This document shows positions 34,401 to 41,896 of a stretch of 44,534 nt of DNA, piece by piece. Made by a program: the position numbers and the translations under genes. Numbering within the stretch: the first letter of the stretch is position 1; each line of letters begins with the position of its first letter. The notes under the pieces were generated by a model, which was not told the origin of the DNA, made no database searches, and was given only the letters and a program-made list of their open reading frames with translations. The stretch lies in NCBI GenBank assembly GCA_016290175.1, contig JAEETD010000017.1, forward strand, positions 1-44,534. The letters are read 5' to 3'. Origin of the DNA: Prevotella sp. GTDB lineage: Bacteria; Bacteroidota; Bacteroidia; Bacteroidales; Bacteroidaceae.

Positions 34401-34689
34401 CAAACCGAAGAAGAGATCCCTCTTCACCCTCTTTACTACACTCCAGCACTAAGTTGTCGAACGTCACCTCATCGCCATATGCCGATACCGAGATACTTCC
34501 AGCTTTGATGTCTTCGAAGTCGGCTGAAGTATAGGTATGTCCGCACAGCAGTTCCATACGGGCAGACTTGTCATCGGGACGCAAAATGACTCCGCTTCCT
34601 TCTTCACCGTTCATATTTGACGTTTCAGCTCCAGCTGATAGCGTAAAGCAGAAAAGTGAAATCAAGGCTAATAATATGTTCTTTACCAT
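31483..34689 (-). CDS. 1068-residue surface protein: three large repeats, Omp28 module, T9SS tail
   Basis: A signal peptide (cut near LSAGA, residue 21) is followed by three repeats of about 200 residues starting near 45, 250 and 460. Each opens LLCG[HR]TYTSADF and GS[IM]SVS, then TFDNL-type strands, a GxGSLTT motif and short repetitive strands that look like a parallel beta-helix. A CARDB-like domain (about 660-760), an Omp28/thioredoxin-like module with Cys781 and Cys784 in EFTGTWCGSCPRGMAGL, and a C-terminal tail ending LPKGVYIRNGRKIVIK complete it. The last two parts are homologous to the convergent 723-residue protein, whose stop is 8 bases away. The repeats belong to no family I can name with confidence. 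It may be cotranscribed with nadK (46-base gap). Confidence 0.83.
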   Translation of the reverse strand: MVKNILLALISLFCFTLSAGAETSNMNGEEGSGVILRPDDKSARMELLCGHTYTSADFEDIKAGSISVSAYGDEVTFDNLVLECSKEGEEGSLLRFDPNAYYTLVLTGENRLSTEGYTAIGAGYLTIRGEGSLTTDARYFDIYSYFGKDLWIENTTLNCKGLRAIWSEGGKVVVNHSRFEGNELRNLSELTLMDCSIIIPYHGKFDPDEKEKSQIKTEEGIPVSHFVIATAEDEENTPSYISLRFANTTLLCGHTYTSADFSEIKSGSMSVSEDGHTLTLNNLEMVCEKEFGDGNLLSIDTHEQKTFTIVLEGHNLLKTQGTESLYIGSVYYGDSPWQVTLTGSGSLTTSSAYFDLYLNGGQFILDHIKLDCLNRIAAPGTHIQVKASKFEGTNIRYCDQLTLEDCSFQMPYQARFVPFNPEEIDNYQIMDGYGGIAFYFLITTPDDVVPSYFYFKGETLLCGRTYTSADFGEIQSGSISVSDDGTSLTFDNLHINDESENENTVIEAVGSTRDFLFTVHLKGENVISTIHSVVMYCEYCTMTLTGDGSLTTKSHWYDFWTAGCQFVIDHTTLTSEGNTTIGNNMGRMDDVIVKHSTFRGNRFINMASLTLLNCAFVSPVGVFFDPYAEKNQLKDANGNSIKEGFEIQPVEGDFTHRVCPWDFGTVIVEKGTEKRISVSMKNDGENPVSEVSYILFIDGVEQPEQTFSLSEPYARTGRYFTVPVSFPASATAGSVEALITVTKVNGQENTSDRKMAKGLLATINEAVAHRVVVEEFTGTWCGSCPRGMAGLSLLDKEFGDSVITIAIHKYDPMEAKNYTSGSSSFPSAEVNRGDLVDPYYGSSGYAFGISEDVRRELESDASAGISVTASWVDETQTAIRTETQTVFLLDNTDATQYGIGYALLEDGMTGTGSSWAQNNFYSGSYTDDPYLQPYTVLPGYITDIAYDHVAVDAWEIVNGADCYTETIQTGIPQKKVYLYDISANELIQDKSRLSVVVLLIDRTTRRIVNAAKTSVSSYDPSGIREIQTATDNTSVVFSISGYKLSSSDKYTRLPKGVYIRNGRKIVIK

Positions 34690-34735
34690 TTTATAGTTTG
34701 TTGGTTATCTTTTGCTTTCTGTCTTTTGCAAGGGA

Positions 34736-35620
34736 TTATCGGGTGTCGGCACCCCACATCATCTTCTCGCGGAGGGAGTCGAAATAGCGATGGTCGCTGC
34801 GTTTGACGACCATGATGTCGTATGGTGCACGACGGAGGGTGAGCTTCGTGCCCTCAGCACATTTCTCTGAACGGCCGTCGATGGCCACGAGAAAATTATG
34901 GCTGCGGCTCTCTACCTCGAGGTCGATCACAGCAGAATCGGGCAGCACGAAAGGACGCACATTCAACGAGTGAGGGGCAACGGCTGTCATTGAGAACACC
35001 TTCGTGCCCGGTACGATGATAGGACCACCGTTGGAGAGAGAATAGGCCGTAGAACCCGTAGGTGTGGAGATTACCAGACCGTCGGCCTGGTAGGTATGCA
35101 GATACTGGCCGTTGACACAGGCACGGATACTGATCATCGAAGCCGTATCGCGTTTCAGGATGGCCACATCGTTGAGGGCACAACGATAGGTGCCCAATGG
35201 TGCGCCATCGGTCTCCACCTGTATCAATGCGCGTGACTCAAGGTAATAATCATCGTGATAGAGGGCATCAAGCGTGGGTGCAAACTGCTCAGGACTGATG
35301 TCTGCCAGGAAACCCAGACGTCCCATATTGACACCAAGGATGGGAATGCTCTTCGCACCTACCCTACTCGCAGCCTTGAGGAACGTGCCGTCACCGCCCA
35401 TCGAAATAACAAAATCAGCCTCGAAATCGTCGTCGGTAAACAGTTTAGTGGCCTTGATGTCGAGTCGCTGGTTGTCTTTCAGGAAATAATAGTACTCCAT
35501 ATCGACATAGAGCTCGGCCTCGTGACTGTTGATGCAGGACAGCACCTGCTGGATGCTGGCCGACTTCTTACCCTGATAGATATTGCCAAAAAGAGCGAAT
35601 CTGAGTTTGTTATGTTCCAT
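34736..35620 (-). CDS. nadK: NAD kinase
   Basis: The 294-residue product phosphorylates NAD to NADP with ATP in the cytoplasm. Family motifs are VISMGGDGTFLKAASRVG near 73, LGVNMGRLGFLADISPEQ near 98, LNDVAILKRDTASMISIR near 154, the conserved DGLVISTPTGSTAYSLSNGGPII near 183 and PHSLNVRPFVLPD near 220. The frame is open seven codons upstream to 35641, but that start would lie inside the promoter -7 box, so the ATG at 35620 is used. The gene is divergent from the DJ-1 gene. Confidence 0.96.
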   Translation of the reverse strand: MEHNKLRFALFGNIYQGKKSASIQQVLSCINSHEAELYVDMEYYYFLKDNQRLDIKATKLFTDDDFEADFVISMGGDGTFLKAASRVGAKSIPILGVNMGRLGFLADISPEQFAPTLDALYHDDYYLESRALIQVETDGAPLGTYRCALNDVAILKRDTASMISIRACVNGQYLHTYQADGLVISTPTGSTAYSLSNGGPIIVPGTKVFSMTAVAPHSLNVRPFVLPDSAVIDLEVESRSHNFLVAIDGRSEKCAEGTKLTLRRAPYDIMVVKRSDHRYFDSLREKMMWGADTR

Positions 35621-35638
35621 AATTGTTGCTTTTGGGTG

Positions 35639-35646
35639 CAAAGATA
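35639..35646 (-). promoter_or_regulatory. Promoter -7 box of nadK
   Basis: TATCTTTG on the minus strand, 18 bases before the ATG at 35620. The -33 position falls in a 9-bp tandem repeat. Confidence 0.72.
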
Positions 35647-35658
35647 CGAAATAATTGG

Positions 35659-35698
35659 GGAGTTAAAGGAGTTAAAGGAGTTAAAGGGAGTTAAAGGG
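35659..35698 (+). repeat. 9-bp tandem repeat between nadK and the DJ-1 gene
   Basis: Three perfect 9-bp units GGAGTTAAA followed by a fourth with one extra G. It occupies the upstream part of the leftward nadK promoter. It differs from the 7-bp family in period. Confidence 0.9.
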
Positions 35699-35722
35699 AC
35701 ATATGTTTTGCGTGAAAAATGC

Positions 35723-35730
35723 TATATTTG
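35723..35730 (+). promoter_or_regulatory. Promoter -7 box of the DJ-1/ispD/recG unit
   Basis: TATATTTG, 29 bases before the DJ-1 ATG. A TTTTG at 35706-35710 is too close (12 bases) to be a normal -33 box. Confidence 0.6.
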
Positions 35731-35759
35731 CAATCAGAAACCCAAATAAGAGAAAAATT

Positions 35760-36329
35760 ATGGCAAAAGTTTATGTATTCTTAGCAGACGGCTTCGAGGA
35801 TGTCGAAGCGCTGATTCCCATTGACGTGTTGCGTCGTGGCGGTGTGGATGTTGTAACGGTGAGCACCACAGAGTTCCCGTTGGTAGAGTCGGCTCACGGT
35901 GTGAATATCGAGGCTGATATCCAGTTTGAGCAGAGCGACTACGCTGATGCAGACCTGATCATGCTGCCCGGTGGTATGCCTGGCGCCAGTAATCTCTTCG
36001 AGCACGAGGGCGTTTGCAAGGTGGTCATGAACCAGTTTGCAGCAGGCAAGAAGGTGGCTGCTATCTGTGCCGCTCCTGCAGTGGTTCTGGCTCAGCTTGG
36101 TGTACTCGATGGCAAGAAAGCCACTTGCTACCCAGGCTTCGAGAAGGCATTGAAAGAGGCAGGCGCCACTTATACGGGTGCGCTGGTAACTGTCGATGGC
36201 AACGTCACCACAGGCGAGGGACCTGCTGCAGCCTTCCCTTATGCTTATGAACTGCTTACCCAACTCGTTGACAAGAAGACCTCTGACCAAATCGCAGAGG
36301 GCATGCGCTTCAAGCATTTGATGGCATAA
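35760..36329 (+). CDS. DJ-1/PfpI family protein
   Basis: The 189-residue product has the DJ-1 fold: [35 protein letters not shown] at the start with the conserved Glu of [27 protein letters not shown] near 63, the nucleophile-elbow Cys in [16 protein letters not shown] near 100, and [17 protein letters not shown] near 150. Members act as glyoxalases/deglycases or redox-sensitive chaperones. The ATG at 35760 is chosen because the upstream open frame crosses the promoter and lacks family sequence. ispD starts 2 bases after its stop. Confidence 0.92.
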   Translation: MAKVYVFLADGFEDVEALIPIDVLRRGGVDVVTVSTTEFPLVESAHGVNIEADIQFEQSDYADADLIMLPGGMPGASNLFEHEGVCKVVMNQFAAGKKVAAICAAPAVVLAQLGVLDGKKATCYPGFEKALKEAGATYTGALVTVDGNVTTGEGPAAAFPYAYELLTQLVDKKTSDQIAEGMRFKHLMA

Positions 36330-36331
36330 AA

Positions 36332-37051
36332 GTGAATAGTGATTACGTAATCATAGTAGCAGGCGGGAAAGGCTTGCGCATGGGAAGTGACATTCCGAAG
36401 CAATTCTTGCCAATAGGAGGGAAGCCCGTACTGATGCGAACCTTGGAGTGCTTCCGCAAGTACTCTGAGGACCTGCAGATTATCCTCGTGCTGCCTAAAA
36501 CGCAGCAGGCGTACTGGCAGGAGTTGTGTCGTGAGTACAATTTCAAGGTGGAATATCTGTTGGCTGATGGTGGCGAGACACGCTTCCACTCGGTGCAGCA
36601 TGGCTTGGCGCTTATTCCCGACGATGCCGAAGGGGTGGTAGGTGTGCACGATGGTGTACGTCCCTTCCCCAGCATCGAGGTCATTGCCCGATGCTACGAA
36701 ACGGCGCGAACTGCCAAAGCCGTCATCCCTGTGATTCCCATCGTAGAGACCGTCAGGGAACTGGGCAGTGGAGAGAGCAGAATTGACACTCTAAACTCTC
36801 AACCATCTAAAACCGTGCCTCGTGATCGGTATCGCCTTGTGCAGACGCCACAGACGTTTGATATCCAGTTGTTGAAGGCTGCGAACCGTCAACCATATAA
36901 CGACGGGTTTACTGATGATGCCTCTGTGGTAGAGAGCTACGGCCACCCCATCACCCTCGTCGAAGGCAATCGCGAGAACATCAAGATCACCACGCCTTAT
37001 GACATCACCGTTGCAGAAGCCATTATTCAACACTCGACCCCTAGCACCTAG
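36332..37051 (+). CDS. ispD: 2-C-methyl-D-erythritol 4-phosphate cytidylyltransferase
   Basis: The 239-residue product transfers CMP to MEP in the non-mevalonate isoprenoid pathway. Motifs are [29 protein letters not shown] at the start, [13 protein letters not shown] near 51, [15 protein letters not shown] near 78, [12 protein letters not shown] near 101, [16 protein letters not shown] near 167 and [31 protein letters not shown] near 190. Start is GTG, supplied by a heptamer unit two bases after the DJ-1 stop. The segment TLNSQPSKT before the RYRLVQTPQ motif looks like an insertion and is encoded by a short repeat (36789-36809). The TAG stop lies in another heptamer pair. Confidence 0.94.
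   Translation: MNSDYVIIVAGGKGLRMGSDIPKQFLPIGGKPVLMRTLECFRKYSEDLQIILVLPKTQQAYWQELCREYNFKVEYLLADGGETRFHSVQHGLALIPDDAEGVVGVHDGVRPFPSIEVIARCYETARTAKAVIPVIPIVETVRELGSGESRIDTLNSQPSKTVPRDRYRLVQTPQTFDIQLLKAANRQPYNDGFTDDASVVESYGHPITLVEGNRENIKITTPYDITVAEAIIQHSTPST
36333..36346 (+). repeat. Heptamer pair at the ispD start
   Basis: TGAATAG followed by TGATTAC, directly after AAAAG. The preceding G-T-G formed with the first unit is the ispD start codon. It is a short, partly degraded member of the heptamer family. Confidence 0.55.
36789..36809 (+). repeat. Heptamer-like run inside ispD
   Basis: CTCTAAA, CTCTCAA and CCATCTA in register encode most of the extra residues TLNSQPSK before the RYRLVQTPQ motif. 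Its complement contains TTGAGAG, so it is antisense like the other coding arrays. Confidence 0.5.
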
Positions 37052-37054
37052 CAC
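37041..37054 (+). repeat. Heptamer pair at the ispD stop
   Basis: Two perfect copies of CTAGCAC. The TAG stop of ispD (37049-37051) lies in the second copy, and the recG TTG start follows 2 bases after the array. Confidence 0.8.
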
Positions 37055-37056
37055 CC

Positions 37057-39150
37057 TTGAACATACTCGATCAAGACATCAAATACTTGCCAGGCGTGGG
37101 GCCTAACCGCAAGAAGATGCTGAGCAATGAGCTCGGCATTGAGACCTATGGTGATCTGCTCGAATACTATCCTTATAAATATGTGGACCGCTCGAAGGTA
37201 TACACCATCCACGAACTGACGGGTGAAATGCCCTTTGTACAGGTGGTCGGCCAGATTCTCAGCTTCGAAACCTTCCCCATGGGTCCTCGCAAGGAACGTG
37301 TCGTGGCCCATTTTACCGACGGTACAGCCATCGCCGACCTCACGTGGTTTAATGGCGGCAAATATGCCAAGCAGAACTATCGCATCGGCACGGAATATCT
37401 GGTGTTTGGTAAGCCCACGGTCTTCAACAACCGCATCAACTTCACCCACCCCGACCTCGACGATGCCTCGAAAGTAGACCTCTCGACGATGGGGTTGCAG
37501 CCCTATTACAACACCTCGGAGAAGATGAAGAAGAGCGGTCTGAACAGCCGTTCTGTGGAGCGTCTTACCAAAACGCTCGTCGAGAAGCTCCCTCCCCTGC
37601 CTGAGACCCTACCCGATTTCCTCATCGCAAAACTACATCTCATGGGTCGCGACGAGGCTCTTCGCACCGTTCACTATCCCCAGAACGCCAAAGACCTTGA
37701 GCGCGCCAGGGTACGACTGAAGTTCGAGGAACTCTTCTACATCCAACTGAATATATTAAGGTACGCGAGCGACCAGCGCAGGAAATACCGGGGGTATGTC
37801 TTCTCCCAAGTGGGCGAGGTCTTCAATTCCTTCTACCGCAACTATCTGCCCTTCCCTCTCACGGAAGCGCAGAAGAGAGTAATCAGGGAGATCCGCGTTG
37901 ATGTAGGTTCCGGACGACAGATGAACCGTCTTTTGCAGGGTGATGTGGGGTCTGGCAAGACCCTTGTGGCCCTGATGTCGATGCTCATTGCCATCGACAA
38001 CGGCTATCAGGCCTGTATCATGGCTCCTACGGAGATCCTCGCAGAGCAGCACCTTACTACCATCATGGAATTCCTGAAGGGTATGGATCTGCGCGTGGCC
38101 CTGTTGACAGGCATCGTGAAAGGCAAGCGTCGTAAGGAAGTGCTCGAAGGCCTGATGGACGGCACCATCCACATCCTCGTGGGCACCCATGCCGTCATCG
38201 AGGATACCGTACAGTTTGCCCGTCTCGGTTTTGTAGTGGTCGACGAACAACATCGTTTCGGAGTGGCCCAACGTGCGAAGCTCTGGAGCAAGAGCACCAA
38301 TCCTCCGCATGTGCTGGTGATGACGGCGACGCCTATTCCCCGTACCCTTGCCATGACCCTCTATGGCGATCTCGATGTGAGTATCATTGATCAGTTGCCG
38401 CCAGGTCGCAAACCCGTGAGGACCACACACGTCTTCGACACCCGCATGACTTCGCTCTATGACGGCATCCGTCAGCAGATCCGCGAGGGGCGTCAGGTAT
38501 ATATCGTCTTCCCCCTCATCGAGGAAAGCGAGAAATCAGACCTCAAGAATCTTGAAGACGGCTTCGAAGTATTGAAACAGGCTTTCCCGGAGTTCCGTCT
38601 GAGTAAGGTTCACGGCAAGATGAAACCCAAGGACAAAGAAGAGGAGATGCAGAAGTTCGTCAGGGGCGAGACGCAGATCCTCGTGGCCACCACCGTCATC
38701 GAGGTGGGTGTCAATGTGCCCAACGCCTCCGTAATGGTCATCCTCGAAGCCCAGCGTTTCGGCCTTTCCCAGTTGCACCAGCTCCGCGGACGTGTGGGGC
38801 GTGGTGCCGACCAGAGCTTCTGTATCCTCGTCACCCCATATAAGCTTAGCGAGGACACCCGTAAGCGCATCGACATCATGTGTGATACCAACGACGGGTT
38901 CCGCATTGCTGAGGCCGATCTGAAGCTGCGCGGACCTGGCGATCTGGAGGGCACCCAACAGAGCGGCATGGCCTTTGATTTGAAAATTGCCGACATTGCA
39001 CGCGACGGACAACTCGTACAGTTGGCCCGTGAGACCGCTCAGCCCATCATTGAGGAAGACCCCACCTGCACCTCCGATAAATACACTATTCTCTGGCGCA
39101 GACTGAAGGAGTTGCGAAAGACAAATATCAACTGGGCAGCCATCTCGTAA
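37057..39150 (+). CDS. recG: ATP-dependent DNA helicase RecG
   Basis: The 697-residue product has the RecG wedge/OB domain at about 60-165 (YYPYKYVDRSKVYTIHEL, VVGQILSFETFPMG). Walker A LLQGDVGSGKTLVALM lies near 288, DEQHRF box VVVDEQHRFGVAQRAKL near 394, TATPIPRTLAMTLYGDLDVS near 426, ATTVIEVGVNVPNASVMVI near 544 and QLRGRVGRGADQSFC near 578. It regresses and rescues stalled replication forks. Length is normal. Start is TTG, 5 bases after ispD. Helix-hairpin-type residues LPGVGPNRKKMLSNELGI open the protein as usual. Confidence 0.96.
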   Translation: MNILDQDIKYLPGVGPNRKKMLSNELGIETYGDLLEYYPYKYVDRSKVYTIHELTGEMPFVQVVGQILSFETFPMGPRKERVVAHFTDGTAIADLTWFNGGKYAKQNYRIGTEYLVFGKPTVFNNRINFTHPDLDDASKVDLSTMGLQPYYNTSEKMKKSGLNSRSVERLTKTLVEKLPPLPETLPDFLIAKLHLMGRDEALRTVHYPQNAKDLERARVRLKFEELFYIQLNILRYASDQRRKYRGYVFSQVGEVFNSFYRNYLPFPLTEAQKRVIREIRVDVGSGRQMNRLLQGDVGSGKTLVALMSMLIAIDNGYQACIMAPTEILAEQHLTTIMEFLKGMDLRVALLTGIVKGKRRKEVLEGLMDGTIHILVGTHAVIEDTVQFARLGFVVVDEQHRFGVAQRAKLWSKSTNPPHVLVMTATPIPRTLAMTLYGDLDVSIIDQLPPGRKPVRTTHVFDTRMTSLYDGIRQQIREGRQVYIVFPLIEESEKSDLKNLEDGFEVLKQAFPEFRLSKVHGKMKPKDKEEEMQKFVRGETQILVATTVIEVGVNVPNASVMVILEAQRFGLSQLHQLRGRVGRGADQSFCILVTPYKLSEDTRKRIDIMCDTNDGFRIAEADLKLRGPGDLEGTQQSGMAFDLKIADIARDGQLVQLARETAQPIIEEDPTCTSDKYTILWRRLKELRKTNINWAAIS

Positions 39151-39201
39151 GTCATTAAGTGTTAAAACATTCCAAAACTTTGTTAACGTACACACATATC
39201 T

Positions 39202-39233
39202 TTTGGGGTTTCGGAAAGTTTTTACTACCTTTG
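39202..39233 (+). promoter_or_regulatory. Promoter of the M23/LysM gene
   Basis: TTTG -33 box at 39202-39205 and TACCTTTG -7 box at 39226-39233, spacer 20. The ATG is at 39276. Confidence 0.82.
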
Positions 39234-39275
39234 CAAACGTATTTTTGCTTTTTGCAATCAAAACCCAACTAAAGA

Positions 39276-40241
39276 ATGAATTTAAAGAATCTTAGAATTG
39301 CATTTATATTAGCTCTGATGTCGTTCGCAGCCGTTCCCATGAATGGTCAGGATCTGTTGGCGCGTCAGGCTCCCGTAGACAAGACAATGAAGAAGGTTGA
39401 TTCCGTAGCACTCCACCAGTTGATCTATCAGGAGATGCTCGACAATCCCGCTGCCGATCTCTATGACGAGTGGGATACGGAAATGACCCACTATCATAAC
39501 GCAAACGGTGTATTGCCCGAGACTGCCAAGATCGACCTCCGCGGTTTCGTTATGCCGACACCTAGCCGTGTCATCACCTCCAATTTCGGTGCCCGTTGGG
39601 GACGCCAGCACAAGGGTCTCGATGTCAAGGTATACGTTGGTGATACCATCCGTGCTGCCTTCTCCGGTAAGGTACGCATCGTGAAGTATGAGGCTAAGGG
39701 CTATGGTAAATATGTCGTCATCCGCCACTATAACGGACTGGAGACCTATTACGCCCACATGTCGAAGCAGCTGGTTCGTGAAGACCAGGAAGTGAAGGCT
39801 GGTGATCCTATCGGTCTTGGAGGTAACACAGGTCGTAGTACCGGTTCCCACCTGCACTTTGAGACCCGTCTCTGTGGTGTTGCCATCAACCCCGCCCTAT
39901 TATTCGACTTCCGTGCACAGGACGTGACGGGTGATTTTTATACCTATAATCGTAAGAAGTACGCTTCCGAATCAGCAGCTGCCACCCGTCTGCGCGGTGC
40001 CAACGCTGCTACTCACAACAGCCGCTTCGATACCGACGAGGACGACGATGACGAAGAGATGGCTATCGCAGCACCCGAGGCATCCTTCACCTCCGATGTT
40101 CACTTCCACAAGGTAAAGAAGGGTGAGACCCTGCAGGCCATCGCCCGCAAACGTGGCATGACGGTCGATGCATTATGCAAGCTGAACCATATCGGTAAGA
40201 ACATCCGACTGATGCCGGGACAGATTCTGAAATACAACTAA
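39276..40241 (+). CDS. M23 metallopeptidase with C-terminal LysM domain
   Basis: The 321-residue product has a signal peptide (cut near VPMNGQ, residue 25). The M23 domain spans about 100-215, with SNFGARWGRQHKGLDVKVYVGDTIRAAFSGKV (zinc His and Asp in HKGLD), YYAHMSKQLV and GRSTGSHLHFETR. An acidic linker (DTDEDDDDEE) near 255 precedes a LysM domain at about 278-321 (HKVKKGETLQAIARKRGMTVDALCKLN). It cuts peptidoglycan cross-bridges or activates amidases in the periplasm. It is transcribed alone and followed by a terminator. Confidence 0.94.
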   Translation: MNLKNLRIAFILALMSFAAVPMNGQDLLARQAPVDKTMKKVDSVALHQLIYQEMLDNPAADLYDEWDTEMTHYHNANGVLPETAKIDLRGFVMPTPSRVITSNFGARWGRQHKGLDVKVYVGDTIRAAFSGKVRIVKYEAKGYGKYVVIRHYNGLETYYAHMSKQLVREDQEVKAGDPIGLGGNTGRSTGSHLHFETRLCGVAINPALLFDFRAQDVTGDFYTYNRKKYASESAAATRLRGANAATHNSRFDTDEDDDDEEMAIAAPEASFTSDVHFHKVKKGETLQAIARKRGMTVDALCKLNHIGKNIRLMPGQILKYN

Positions 40242-40250
40242 ATCAACATA

Positions 40251-40277
40251 AGGGCTCCCGATGAGGGAGCCTTTTTT
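40251..40277 (+). terminator. Intrinsic terminator
   Basis: GGCTCCC pairs with GGGAGCC around a 5-base loop, extended by A-T pairs, and is followed by six T. It lies 10 bases after the M23 gene stop. Confidence 0.9.
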
Positions 40278-40299
40278 GCAGAACTTAAAACTTTAAAAT

Positions 40300-41883
40300 A
40301 TGCTCGACAAAGAAAGAGGGCTTTACATCGCCCATTGCGCCAACGGTGCACTCAGTATTACAGGTAAGATGGCCAACCGTCATGGACTCATTGCGGGAGC
40401 CACAGGTACAGGAAAGACCGTCACTCTGCAGGTGATGGCCGAGACATTCTGCCAGGCAGGTGTGCCCTGCTTCATGGCCGACATGAAGGGTGACCTTTCC
40501 GGAATCTCCCAAGTTGGCCGTCTCAGTGGCTTCATTGAGAAGCGCATGCCAGAATTCGGTATCGAGAACCCGGAGTTCCAGAGTTGTCCCGTGCGTTTCT
40601 TCGACGTCTTTGGCGAACAGGGTCATCCCATGCGCGCCACCATCTCACAGATGGGCCCCCAGCTGCTCTCCCGTCTGCTCCAGCTGAACGAGACGCAGGA
40701 CGGTGTCTTGAACATCGTGTTCCGCATTGCCGACGAGCGCGGACTGCTGCTCGATGACCTGAAGGACCTGCGCTCAATGCTCGACTGGGTATCACAGCAT
40801 GCCAAGGAGTACACCACGAAATACGGTAATATCACCACCGCCACCATCGGTGCCATCCAGCGCTCACTTTTGCAGCTCGAACAACAGGGTGCCGACAAGT
40901 TCTTCGGCCTGCCATCATTCGACATCTACGACCTGCTACAGACAGAAGGCGGCAAGGGTATCATGAACGTGCTGGCAGCCGACAAGCTGATGCTGCAGCC
41001 TAAGCTCTACTCCACCTTCCTGTTGTGGCTCATGAGCGAGCTCTACTCCACCCTGCCCGAGGTAGGCGACCTGCCGTTACCAAAACTCGTGTTCTTCTTC
41101 GACGAGGCCCACATGCTCTTCACCGACACCTCGAAGGCCCTGCTCGATAAGATTGAACAGGTAATCCGACTGATTCGCTCGAAGGGTGTGGGCATCTACT
41201 TCATCACCCAGAGTCCGACGGACATCCCTGAGAATATTCTCGGCCAGCTCGGCAACCGCGTACAGCATGCCCTGCGTGCCTATACACCTAAGGACCAGAA
41301 GGCCGTAAAGACCGCTGCCGACACCTTCCGTGCCAATCCAGAGTTCAAGACCGACGAGGCCATCATGAACCTCGAGACAGGAGAAGCCCTCGTCAGTTTC
41401 CTCGATGAGAAGGGAGCCCCCAATATCGTGGAGCGCGCCAAGATCCTGTTCCCGTTGTCTCAGATCGGTGCCATCACCGAAGGCCAGCGCAATGACATCA
41501 TCCGTCAGAGCCGCATCTATGGCAAGTATGACGAGGCCAAAGAGCGCGACAGCGCCTTCGAGATGCTCATTGCCGATGCAGAGCGCCAGTTGGCAGAAGC
41601 AGAGAAGCAAGAGACGGAGATTGACATCCCGAAGCCTGCAGAGGGAAAGGCCGAGAAAAAGAAGCCCGGCATGATGAGTAAGGTATGGAAGGCCGTACTG
41701 ACTGCCGTCACGTCAACCTTGGCCACCATCTTAGGCACCTATGTCAGTGATAAGGTGACTGGCAAGAAGACCAAGTCGAAGACCTCGGCCACCGGTCGTG
41801 TGGTGAAGAATGCAACCAGCGCTGCCACGCGTTCCATCACAAAGGAACTGACGCGCGACATTCTGGGAAATCTCGTAAAATAA
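40300..41883 (+). CDS. YjgR-type HerA-like ATPase (DUF853)
   Basis: The 527-residue product has Walker A GATGTGKTVTLQVMAETF near 32, KGDLSG near 64, FFFDEAHMLFTD (Walker B) near 265, IRLIRSKGVGIYFITQSPTDIPENILGQLGNRVQHALRAYTPKDQKAVKTAA near 291, and DIIRQSRIYGKYD near 405. This matches DUF853/YjgR proteins of about 500 residues, cytoplasmic HerA/FtsK-like ATPases of unknown role. A C-terminal tail of about 70 residues is lysine-rich with a hydrophobic stretch (VWKAVLTAVTSTLATILGTYV), as in E. coli YjgR. It converges on the next gene with 13 bases between stops and no terminator. Confidence 0.9.
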   Translation: MLDKERGLYIAHCANGALSITGKMANRHGLIAGATGTGKTVTLQVMAETFCQAGVPCFMADMKGDLSGISQVGRLSGFIEKRMPEFGIENPEFQSCPVRFFDVFGEQGHPMRATISQMGPQLLSRLLQLNETQDGVLNIVFRIADERGLLLDDLKDLRSMLDWVSQHAKEYTTKYGNITTATIGAIQRSLLQLEQQGADKFFGLPSFDIYDLLQTEGGKGIMNVLAADKLMLQPKLYSTFLLWLMSELYSTLPEVGDLPLPKLVFFFDEAHMLFTDTSKALLDKIEQVIRLIRSKGVGIYFITQSPTDIPENILGQLGNRVQHALRAYTPKDQKAVKTAADTFRANPEFKTDEAIMNLETGEALVSFLDEKGAPNIVERAKILFPLSQIGAITEGQRNDIIRQSRIYGKYDEAKERDSAFEMLIADAERQLAEAEKQETEIDIPKPAEGKAEKKKPGMMSKVWKAVLTAVTSTLATILGTYVSDKVTGKKTKSKTSATGRVVKNATSAATRSITKELTRDILGNLVK

Positions 41884-41896
41884 GAAGAAATTCTGA

